A stretch of 64,000 nucleotides of DNA from Bacteroides uniformis. Lineage in GTDB: Bacteria; Bacteroidota; Bacteroidia; Bacteroidales; Bacteroidaceae. The stretch covers positions 4,229,501 to 4,293,500 of the forward strand of contig NZ_CP102263.1 of NCBI RefSeq assembly GCF_025147485.1, read 5' to 3'. The notes under the pieces were generated by a model, which was not told where the DNA came from, did not search any database, and saw only the letters and a program-made list of their open reading frames with translations. Position numbers and translations under genes: made by a program. This document shows, one piece after another, positions 8,224 to 15,944 of the stretch. The first letter of the stretch is position 1. Each line of letters opens with the position of its first letter.

Positions 8224-10428
8224 CTATTCTTTCAAGTTATAGGTAATCTGCTGTACATCATCACTACTGCCACCCACCATAAAGACGAAATCACCAGGTT
8301 CTACCATATAATTCATCTCATTGTCATAGAATCCCAGTGCATCGTCAGTTATCTGAAAAGCTACAGTTTTGCTTTCACCCACATTCAGATGAATTTTCCT
8401 GAAGCCCTTCAATTCCTTTATCGGACGCGTAACAGAGGCTACCTTATCCTGCACATACAATTGAACTACTTCCTCTCCTGCACACTTACCGGTATTAGTC
8501 ACTTTTACCGACACCTCCGTATGGACGCCTGCAGCCTTGCCCGGCAGCAGTTTCAAATCAGAATATCCAAAATCCGTGTACGAAAGCCCATATCCGAAAG
8601 GATAGGCAGGCTCAGTGGAAGCATCGATATAAGATGCCTTATAGGTCTGTTTCAATGCGGTAGGGCGGCCGGTGCTCTTATTCTGATAATAAATGGGAAT
8701 CTGTCCTACGTGTGCAGGAAATGTCATGGGCAATTTAGCCGAAGGATTATACTCTCCCCACAACACATTGCATATGGCATTGCCGGCCTCACTTCCCAGC
8801 CACCAAGTACACAGTACCGCATCAGCATGTTCCCTTATCTCATTGAAGATTACCGGACGCCCACACATGACAAGAGCAATGACAGGTTTTCCAGTCTTTG
8901 CCAGTTCCGACACCAGCTTCTGCTGCCCCTCGGGTATGGCTATATTCACTTTGGAAGCCTTCTCGCCACTCTGACCGAATCTCTCGCCTACCGCCACAAC
9001 AATGACATCCGAAGCCTCAGCAGCCTGTAATGCTTCCTGCAATCCGGTCAACTGATTGCTCTTCATATCATAGCCTTCAGCATAGCTCACCTCCAGTCCT
9101 TTCCGGACCAATGCATCATATAAGGTCACCACTTTGTTCCGGTCCGTAGTGGCAGCCCAAGCACCTGCCATATCGTACTGGGATTTTGAGAGTCCTCCTA
9201 TCAAGGCTATCTTCCTCGTCTGTGCCGTCAACGGAAGCACAGATTCCCTATTCTCCAGCAATACAACGGAACGCTCGGCCATACGGAGCGAAGCATTACG
9301 GACTTCGGGCGCATTGAGTATTCTGGCCGCTCTTTCCGGATTACAGTAGCGAAAAGGGTCCTCAAACAATCCCAACTCATATTTCTTCTCCAATATACGC
9401 CGTACTGCATCATCAAGCACACTCTCCTTTACTTTCCCTTCTTGAACAAGCTCCTTCAGATAAGTCAAGTAGCAGGTACTTACCATCTCCATGTCCAGAC
9501 CAGCATTCAGCGCTTTGGCTGCGGCATCTTTCTTGTCAACAGCATAACGGTGGTTCACCAATTCCTCTACCGAATTATAATCGGACACAACAAATCCCTT
9601 AAATCCCCACTGCTCTCTCAATAGCCGGTTGAGCAAGAAATCATTGGCAGTACAAGGAATATTATTAAAATCATTGAAAGCACTCATCACGGTAGCTGCT
9701 CCTACCTTTATGGCCGCCTTATAGGGAGGCATATAAAAATTGGCAAAGTGGCCCATTGACATATCCACACTATTATACTCCTTTCCTGCTATCGGTGCAC
9801 CATATCCGGCAAAATGTTTCATACATGCCATGACAGTCGTCGTGTCTGCCAAATCGTCTCCTTGCAAGCCTCTGACACGCGCCTCCGCTACCCGAGAACC
9901 ATAATAAGGGTCCTCACCGGCCCCTTCCATGACGCGTCCCCAACGTGCGTCCCACGAAATATCCACCATCGGGGCAAAAACCCAGTTCAAACCATCAGCG
10001 GCACTTTCCAAAGCATTGTAGCGTGCAGCTTCCTCAATCATGGCCAAATCGAAACTTGCAGCCTCGGCAAGCGGAAGCGGAAATCCGGTACGATAGCCGT
10101 GGATAACATCCAGTCCGAAAATTAAAGGAATGCGCAAACGCGATTGCAAAGCAAGCTCTTGATAACGGCGTATATCCTTTACTCCTATCACATTCAGCAT
10201 AGAGCCTATTCTGCCTTGCCGGACATACTCTTCTTTAGGAATATTTCCACCGTCGGGTCCGGTAAAATTCCCTCGGTAGGTGCATTGTGCAAGCTGGCCT
10301 ATCTTTTCATCCAGCGTCATCTGCTTCATCAAGCTTGAGATGAATTTCTCCTTCTCCGTAGTTTGTGCCGAGGTAAAGGTGTTACCAAGTCCCCACAGAC
10401 AAACCATCAGTATTATTATCTTTTTCAT
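8224..10428 (-). CDS. bglX: Secreted GH3 beta-glucosidase (BglX type)
   Basis: This glycoside hydrolase family 3 enzyme likely releases glucose or a related sugar from the non-reducing end of beta-linked oligosaccharides in the periplasm. The 734-residue protein begins with a cleavable signal peptide (about residues 1-21, ending TSA-QTT). The N-terminal barrel carries the substrate-binding KHF (204-206) and the nucleophile Asp283 in GFVVSDYNS. A (alpha/beta) sandwich domain and a C-terminal fibronectin-III-like domain (about 640-734) follow. Domain order and size match E. coli BglX. It is the downstream partner of the second GH3 gene, 30 bp away on the same strand. The exact substrate cannot be read from sequence. 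Confidence 0.9.
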   Translation of the reverse strand: MKKIIILMVCLWGLGNTFTSAQTTEKEKFISSLMKQMTLDEKIGQLAQCTYRGNFTGPDGGNIPKEEYVRQGRIGSMLNVIGVKDIRRYQELALQSRLRIPLIFGLDVIHGYRTGFPLPLAEAASFDLAMIEEAARYNALESAADGLNWVFAPMVDISWDARWGRVMEGAGEDPYYGSRVAEARVRGLQGDDLADTTTVMACMKHFAGYGAPIAGKEYNSVDMSMGHFANFYMPPYKAAIKVGAATVMSAFNDFNNIPCTANDFLLNRLLREQWGFKGFVVSDYNSVEELVNHRYAVDKKDAAAKALNAGLDMEMVSTCYLTYLKELVQEGKVKESVLDDAVRRILEKKYELGLFEDPFRYCNPERAARILNAPEVRNASLRMAERSVVLLENRESVLPLTAQTRKIALIGGLSKSQYDMAGAWAATTDRNKVVTLYDALVRKGLEVSYAEGYDMKSNQLTGLQEALQAAEASDVIVVAVGERFGQSGEKASKVNIAIPEGQQKLVSELAKTGKPVIALVMCGRPVIFNEIREHADAVLCTWWLGSEAGNAICNVLWGEYNPSAKLPMTFPAHVGQIPIYYQNKSTGRPTALKQTYKASYIDASTEPAYPFGYGLSYTDFGYSDLKLLPGKAAGVHTEVSVKVTNTGKCAGEEVVQLYVQDKVASVTRPIKELKGFRKIHLNVGESKTVAFQITDDALGFYDNEMNYMVEPGDFVFMVGGSSDDVQQITYNLKE

Positions 10429-10458
10429 ACTGCCATTCTTGTTTTGATATTTATTTTA

Positions 10459-12921
10459 TCATAAAACAACAGTTGCCTTCAATGGTAAATCAGCTGAAGA
10501 AGGACCTGCCAGAATCTCAAAAGTCCCCTTTTCCACTACAAACCGATGTGATTCCACATCATAGTAGGCAAAGGCTTCCTCATCCAGCAATATCCGAACG
10601 CGCTTGGTTTCACCCTTCTTCAAGTAAACCTTATCGTAGCCTTTCAACTCCTTCAATGGACGCGGAACAGAACATTCCACATCCCGCACATATACCTGAG
10701 CCGCTTCCGCAGCATCCATCTTTCCGGTATTCTTGATGTCAAAGCTTACCGTAACCCGGCTTCCCCCCGTCTTCTCAACACTCAGATTACTATATTCAAA
10801 ACTACTGTATGACAGTCCATACCCGAAAGGATAGAGCGGCTGCTTTCCGTTCCGGTCATATCCCCTATAACCTACGAAAACACCTTCGGCATACTGCACC
10901 CGTTTATGAGGTACATTGCGATTGTCATAATAATTACCATATACCGGATTATCTTCCCATTTTTCCTCGATGCTGACTGGTAGTTTGCCACTTGGCGAAA
11001 GCTTGCCCGTAATGATTTCGGCAAGGGCCTTTCCACCCTCCTGCCCCGGATACCATGCCATCAAAATAGCTTGTACACTCTGCCCCCAATTGCGGAAATC
11101 TATTCCACCTCCGGCATTCACCACCACAGCCACATTATCATGAAGTGAAGCCACTTTATTAATGAGATATTCCTGCCCGTATGACAATGCAAACGGACGG
11201 TCGAACCCTTCACCTTCTGTACTGCTGTTGAACCCGGCACATACAATAACATTCCTGGCATGCTTCAGTGAAGAGGCCAAACGCTCCTCATCCATCATTC
11301 CTGCCTGGAAACTGACAGTCGCCTCACCCACATTATCAAAATATTCAATACGCAACCGGTATATCTCCCCTGCACTGACCTGCATAAATGCACTGCGGGT
11401 ACTGAATGAATGGTTCCCCCAATCTCCGGTAATCAGCTTATCGTTTACAAACAGACGGTATCCGTCATCGCCAGCCAGCTGGAACTTGACAGTTCCATCC
11501 TTGTCAGCCTTGTAAACTCCCGTCCAACGGGCAGAAAACTGATCTACCGGCATGCCGTCGAACGGTGCACCGTATTTCCAGGCATGGTCTATGGCAGGCT
11601 CTATGGCAGCTTGAAAGAGTTCTCCGGTAAGATTACGAGTATTATAATATTCGCCCTTAAAACCGTTTTGCGTAAAACTGCCATCCGTATAAATCTGTTG
11701 GGACATATCCTTATAAAGAATGCTGTCAGACAGCAGCTCTATCTGTCTGCCGCCCTTCAACTGAACCATACCGTCATAGAGTGACACTACCGAATAAGGG
11801 GTGACAAATCCGCTTCCTCCTCCTGTGGGAATAATATCGGCATTAGGCCCGATTACCAATGTTCTACCGTTCCGGTAAGGCAACGTACCGTTATCATTTT
11901 TCAATAAGACTACTCCTTCTCTCGCCAAGTCAAGTGCAATTTCCTTAGACTGTGCATTGTCTTTATCGATAGATTTATCTTCTCTCGGAGTATCAAGTGC
12001 TCCAAAAGCAATCAATGTCTGGAGTATATGCCGGACTTTGGCGTCAATGGTCTCTTCCTTCACGATACCATTCTCTATTGCCGGAATAAGAATTTCCCTG
12101 GTCATGAATTTACCGACGGGCATTTCCAAATCCAACCCTCCATTAGCGGCTCCCACACCAGAATATACAGATGTCCAGTCAGACATCAGGATACCTTTAA
12201 ATCCCCACTGCTTGCGTAATACATCAATGTTCAGCCAGCTGTTTTCGGTGGCATGTACCCCGTTCAGCGGATTATAGCTATCCATAACCGCCCCTACTCC
12301 TGCTTCCTGCACAGCTTTTCGGAACGCGGGAAAATAAATTTCCTGCAGCGTGCGTTCATCCACATCTGAGCTGGCATGATGTCTGCTCCACTCCTGGTTA
12401 TTGGCCGCAAAATGCTTCACCGTAGCCATAACTCCCTCTTCCTGCACTCCCAAGATATATTCTTTAGCAGTTTCGCCCGTCAAATAAGGGTCTTCACCAA
12501 AATACTCATAGTTTCGCCCGCATAGAGGAGAGCGGTAGATATTGACTCCAGGCCCCAACAGAATACTTACCCCACGGGCCTTTGCATCCCGGGCCAAACC
12601 ATGTCCCAGCTCTCTAGCCAACTTACGGTTCCATGTCGAAGCCGACAAGATGCCACAAGGATACAAGGTACTTTGAGTATTGTTACGTATGCCTTGCGGA
12701 CCATCGGCCATCCTGATTTCGGGTATGCCAAGCCGGGGTACAGCCCGGATATAAAAAGATTTGGGACCGGAAATGTAATCGATTTTTTCTTCCAGCGTCA
12801 TTTGAGAAACCAACTCCCTGGCACGCTGCTCCACCTGGGGAGTAATACACACTTGTGCTTTTGCCGTGATTGCACAACAAAGCAATAGCCCGCTTAAGGC
12901 TACTTTCTTTTTAATCTTCAT
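10459..12921 (-). CDS. Secreted GH3 beta-glucosidase with PA14 insert
   Basis: This second GH3 exo-hydrolase has 820 residues with a signal peptide (about 1-22, ending TAKAQ). The N-terminal barrel holds the probable nucleophile Asp248 (GILMSDWTS). A PA14 carbohydrate-binding-like domain (about 420-540, starting FKGEYYN) is inserted in the second GH3 domain, and a fibronectin-III-like domain is C-terminal. PA14-bearing GH3 enzymes usually act on short plant beta-glucosides and the insert shapes the active site. The gene is upstream of and probably co-transcribed with the BglX-type gene. No SusC/SusD genes or sensor flank the pair, so this is not a full polysaccharide-utilisation locus. Confidence 0.9.
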   Translation of the reverse strand: MKIKKKVALSGLLLCCAITAKAQVCITPQVEQRARELVSQMTLEEKIDYISGPKSFYIRAVPRLGIPEIRMADGPQGIRNNTQSTLYPCGILSASTWNRKLARELGHGLARDAKARGVSILLGPGVNIYRSPLCGRNYEYFGEDPYLTGETAKEYILGVQEEGVMATVKHFAANNQEWSRHHASSDVDERTLQEIYFPAFRKAVQEAGVGAVMDSYNPLNGVHATENSWLNIDVLRKQWGFKGILMSDWTSVYSGVGAANGGLDLEMPVGKFMTREILIPAIENGIVKEETIDAKVRHILQTLIAFGALDTPREDKSIDKDNAQSKEIALDLAREGVVLLKNDNGTLPYRNGRTLVIGPNADIIPTGGGSGFVTPYSVVSLYDGMVQLKGGRQIELLSDSILYKDMSQQIYTDGSFTQNGFKGEYYNTRNLTGELFQAAIEPAIDHAWKYGAPFDGMPVDQFSARWTGVYKADKDGTVKFQLAGDDGYRLFVNDKLITGDWGNHSFSTRSAFMQVSAGEIYRLRIEYFDNVGEATVSFQAGMMDEERLASSLKHARNVIVCAGFNSSTEGEGFDRPFALSYGQEYLINKVASLHDNVAVVVNAGGGIDFRNWGQSVQAILMAWYPGQEGGKALAEIITGKLSPSGKLPVSIEEKWEDNPVYGNYYDNRNVPHKRVQYAEGVFVGYRGYDRNGKQPLYPFGYGLSYSSFEYSNLSVEKTGGSRVTVSFDIKNTGKMDAAEAAQVYVRDVECSVPRPLKELKGYDKVYLKKGETKRVRILLDEEAFAYYDVESHRFVVEKGTFEILAGPSSADLPLKATVVL

Positions 12922-12993
12922 TTTGTCTATTTTACTACGTGTTTGTTATATTGCCGGGCATGTCCCGACCTACTTTCTTTCTTCTCAATCAAT

Positions 12994-13033
12994 AAAAAAC
13001 CGTGTCCCTTCATCCACCAACGAAGAAACACGG
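12994..13033 (-). terminator. Terminator after the sigma/anti-sigma operon
   Basis: On the minus strand an imperfect stem (CCGTGT...ACACGG, with extra pairing CTTC/GAAG) is followed by TTTTTTATTG. It lies about 65 bp beyond the stop at 13098. Confidence 0.65.
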
Positions 13034-13097
13034 CCGAAAGTTATTAAGAAAATTCTGAATCTACAAGAAAGTGGACAAAAACATGTCTGTCCTGCTA

Positions 13098-14423
13098 TCA
13101 ATAAGTAAGACGTATACCGGCCTGCAACGTAAAGTTACACGGGTTCTCCTTGCGTATAGTCTGTATCGACGAACCGTCATCAAAGAAATAAGATACTCCC
13201 GGTTCCACATACAGGCCCACCCTATTGCTTATGTTATACTGGGCACCGACAGCACCCATGACAGAAAGCTGTACCGGTTTCACAGTCTCACTCTCAGTAC
13301 CAATCTTGCCATACACACATTTTTCAATGGCACCCCCCGCCGAAACGTACATCGTAAAGTTCTTTGCATCCACAAAGTTCCAGTTGGCCCGTACCGGAAT
13401 GCCAATATAATGCAGCTTCTGGCTTATCTTTTCCGAGCTGCCCTCATACCTTACGTCAGAAGCAAGATAGGTATACGTCAGCCCGCTTTCCACAGAGAAA
13501 CCCTTCGCCAAGTTTTTCCGCACCGAAACACCGAAACTGAGCGGTTGTTTATGGTCTATATCCGCAATTTTCTTTTCGCGTCTTTGCAGATAGGGCATAC
13601 CATCCTTAAAAACCAGTTCCTGCCCGTCGGGAATAGTAACAATGCCATTGGCCGTAGAGGATAAATCTACGTTACCGCCATAAATAGGACTTCCAGGCAT
13701 GTAGTCCGACATCACATTCGCTTCCCCTTCATTCGCCAATGAAAAACCTCCCGTATTTCCTACGGACAAGCCAACCGCCCATCCTTTAGCATCCCTACCA
13801 GAACTGTTTTTTTCCGGAAGATGCAGTTTGTCCCGGCCTGACGGACGATAGCGGTCTTCCCTTGTCTCCGGTTCCTCGGTCTGCATTGTAGTTTCATGGT
13901 CCGTATCTTCCACTACCGGTTCTTCCGCCTGCTGTCCAATACCGACAACCTCATCTGCAGTTTCAACCGGCAGCATTTCCTCCTGCTGTTCTTCGCCAAC
14001 CGATATTCTGATATGTTGTGCAACCAAAGGGTGACTTGCCTCCTTATTGGGCGCCGATGCATTTCCATGTGCCCGATAAGCAGGCTCTATGGAATTAGTC
14101 CGTATGGCAGGTACTGTCTGTTCCGGCAAGACGTCCGGAGCCACAGCCAAAGCGGGCACTGACGTATGCCGCATTTCATTCCCTACCGGACTCTGCAACA
14201 GCCACAGACTGACGGACGAAACCGCCACCAGCAACACAGCTGCCGCGGCCACCGCCCAGCGACGGAAAGGTATCATCCTATGCGGTCCGGTTATCGGAGC
14301 TCCGGAAACGGACAATTCCTTCTCCAACCGCTCCCATCCGGCAACCGGCAGCGGTTCGGAATAGTCTTCCAGCTTGTCCTTTATCTTTTTCAACCACAAT
14401 TCATCTTCCATACGTTCCTTCAT
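13098..14423 (-). CDS. Dual membrane-spanning anti-sigma factor (Dma-type)
   Basis: The 441-residue protein has three parts. A cytoplasmic N-terminal segment of about 55 residues follows directly on the sigma gene. One transmembrane helix (about 56-76, WAVAAAAVLLVAVSSVSLWLL) is next, then a Pro/Glu-rich periplasmic region (about 80-215). A C-terminal outer-membrane beta-barrel-like domain (about 225-441) ends in an aromatic residue, typical of barrel proteins. This architecture matches the Dma anti-sigma factors described in B. thetaiotaomicron, which span both membranes, hold an ECF sigma factor inactive and influence outer-membrane vesicle production. The start codon abuts the sigma stop. 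Assignment rests on architecture and context, not on a sequence search. Confidence 0.7.
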   Translation of the reverse strand: MKERMEDELWLKKIKDKLEDYSEPLPVAGWERLEKELSVSGAPITGPHRMIPFRRWAVAAAAVLLVAVSSVSLWLLQSPVGNEMRHTSVPALAVAPDVLPEQTVPAIRTNSIEPAYRAHGNASAPNKEASHPLVAQHIRISVGEEQQEEMLPVETADEVVGIGQQAEEPVVEDTDHETTMQTEEPETREDRYRPSGRDKLHLPEKNSSGRDAKGWAVGLSVGNTGGFSLANEGEANVMSDYMPGSPIYGGNVDLSSTANGIVTIPDGQELVFKDGMPYLQRREKKIADIDHKQPLSFGVSVRKNLAKGFSVESGLTYTYLASDVRYEGSSEKISQKLHYIGIPVRANWNFVDAKNFTMYVSAGGAIEKCVYGKIGTESETVKPVQLSVMGAVGAQYNISNRVGLYVEPGVSYFFDDGSSIQTIRKENPCNFTLQAGIRLTY

Positions 14424-14972
14424 TTAATCATTTCTTTTCATCCACTCACGTACTTTTGCCGCTAAAGTCGCTTTAGCACGCGTCAACTGCGAGGCAGAGG
14501 ATTTTTCATTAATTCCCAATAGTCGAGCAATCTCCTTATGGGATTTCTCTTCAAAAATATATAAGTTGAATACGGTACGATAGCCGGCAGGCAATTCACT
14601 GATAAACTGCATTAGTACCTTTTGAGGAATGACATCTATTGACGAACCTTCCGGTTCCTCATAAGCTTCAGGTGCATTCTCCAAGGCCGATGACTGATTC
14701 ATCACATCATTTTTCCGCAAATACTGCAACACCGTATTCACCATTACGCGTTCCATCCATGCCCGCAGAGAACCCTCTCCCCGCCAAGTGAACTTATCGA
14801 AAGAATCAAAAAGTTTCAGAAAACCGTCATGCATCAGGTCTTGGGCAGTCTCCCGGTCACCTGCATAACGAAGGCATACGCTGAGCATGCGTCCCGCATA
14901 GCGCTCATACAGTTCTTTGCGGGCAAGATTGTCTCCTTGCCTACAGCGTTCTGCCAATTCCTGTTCTTCCAT
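14424..14972 (-). CDS. ECF RNA polymerase sigma factor (partner of Dma-type protein)
   Basis: This sigma-70 family extracytoplasmic-function factor has region 2 at about residues 5-85 (ARKELYERYAGRMLSVC, then DLMHDGFLKLF) and region 4 near 120-175 (LPAGYRTVFNLYIFEEKSHKEIA, a helix-turn-helix). I chose the ATG at 14972, preceded by AGAGAG, giving 182 residues; an in-frame GTG at 14987 would add five. The next gene starts immediately after the TAA. A -7 box at 15015-15022 lies just upstream. It probably directs transcription of an envelope regulon; the divergent NigD-like gene is a candidate target. Confidence 0.92.
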   Translation of the reverse strand: MEEQELAERCRQGDNLARKELYERYAGRMLSVCLRYAGDRETAQDLMHDGFLKLFDSFDKFTWRGEGSLRAWMERVMVNTVLQYLRKNDVMNQSSALENAPEAYEEPEGSSIDVIPQKVLMQFISELPAGYRTVFNLYIFEEKSHKEIARLLGINEKSSASQLTRAKATLAAKVREWMKRND

Positions 14973-15014
14973 TCTCTCTTTTAACACGTGTTTACCCTAT
15001 AAATGCAATCGGCG

Positions 15015-15022
15015 CAAAAATA
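15015..15022 (-). promoter_or_regulatory. Promoter -7 box for the ECF sigma operon
   Basis: TATTTTTG on the minus strand, 42 bp before the ATG at 14972, matches the housekeeping -7 consensus. Confidence 0.5.
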
Positions 15023-15152
15023 CTGCATCAGGCAGAGAAGAAAATCATACTTTCATTTCTTTAACAGTATACTACGCAGTATTTAGCTTTTCACCGCATT
15101 TTCTGAATACAAAAATAAGTTTTAAACAGAAAAGAGCTAAAACCTACCACTT

Positions 15153-15857
15153 ATGAAGAAACTGAGAATGACATTGGCAACATCCATGCTTTTATTCCTG
15201 ACTGCCATTGTATTGCAATCATGCCTGGACGATTGGGATGACAAATATGACACTTTGTTCGCCGTAGGTACGGTAAAGGTCATCGAAGGAAAAGACTACT
15301 ATTTCTCACTGGACGAAGGCAGTAAACTATATCCCAGTGACACAACCTATGTTCACGACTATGCCGTAACAGACGGCCAGAGGGCTTTCATCTACTTCCG
15401 CGAACTGGAAGAGAAACTTCCAGGCTACGAATACAATGCCCAAATAAAGCACATCGAAAATATTCTGACCAAAGACATCTACTCCATGCCTGCCGAAAAG
15501 GCGGACAGTATCGGAGACGACAACATCAACGCCACGGATTTATGGATTACGGGTGAGTATCTGAACATCAAGTATCAATTCTACCACAGTAACAACGAAG
15601 ATAAGAAGCACATGCTGAACCTGGTCATCAACGAAGCATCCACCGGCGAGAACGACAAACCGGATTACGTCAATCTCGAATTCCGCCACAATGCCTACAA
15701 TGACAGCCAGCTCACACTGGGCACCGGACTGGCCTCCTTCAAGCTGGACAATATAGCGGAACAGCTGAAAGAGAAAAAAGGACTGAACATCCGCGTCAAA
15801 AGTCTATATGACGGTGAACGGTTCATGACCATAGACATTAAAAAAGAAAACAACTAA
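15153..15857 (+). CDS. NigD-like lipoprotein
   Basis: The 234-residue protein starts with a lipoprotein signal peptide (MKKLRMTLATSMLLFL... ending LQSC, Cys24), and the mature part begins with acidic residues (CLDDWDDKYD), favouring surface export in Bacteroides. The remainder resembles the NigD family: an N-terminal OB-like strand region (FAVGTVKVI, YYFSLDEGSKLYP) and a C-terminal beta-sandwich. NigD proteins were first seen beside a bacteriocin gene but are widespread and their biochemical role is unclear. The gene is divergent from the sigma/anti-sigma pair across 180 bp, making it a likely target of that sigma factor (inference). A strong terminator follows. Confidence 0.8.
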   Translation: MKKLRMTLATSMLLFLTAIVLQSCLDDWDDKYDTLFAVGTVKVIEGKDYYFSLDEGSKLYPSDTTYVHDYAVTDGQRAFIYFRELEEKLPGYEYNAQIKHIENILTKDIYSMPAEKADSIGDDNINATDLWITGEYLNIKYQFYHSNNEDKKHMLNLVINEASTGENDKPDYVNLEFRHNAYNDSQLTLGTGLASFKLDNIAEQLKEKKGLNIRVKSLYDGERFMTIDIKKENN

Positions 15858-15893
15858 ATCTCCTGAAAACACATTTTTCAACATCTCAATGAG

Positions 15894-15935
15894 AAGCGGA
15901 GTAACATTTCAATATGTTGCTCCGCTTTGTTTTTC
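15894..15935 (+). terminator. Terminator after the NigD-like gene
   Basis: A 14-bp stem (AAGCGGAGTAACAT / ATGTTGCTCCGCTT, one mismatch) with a 6-nt loop is followed by TGTTTTTCC. It is also positioned to end the convergent mannosidase transcript. Confidence 0.8.
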
Positions 15936-15944
15936 CATAACTTA

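Noticed and set aside
8224..12921. The two GH3 genes as a polysaccharide-utilisation locus
   Set aside because: No SusC/SusD pair, surface glycan-binding protein or sensor regulator is adjacent. The mannosidase is separated by unrelated genes.
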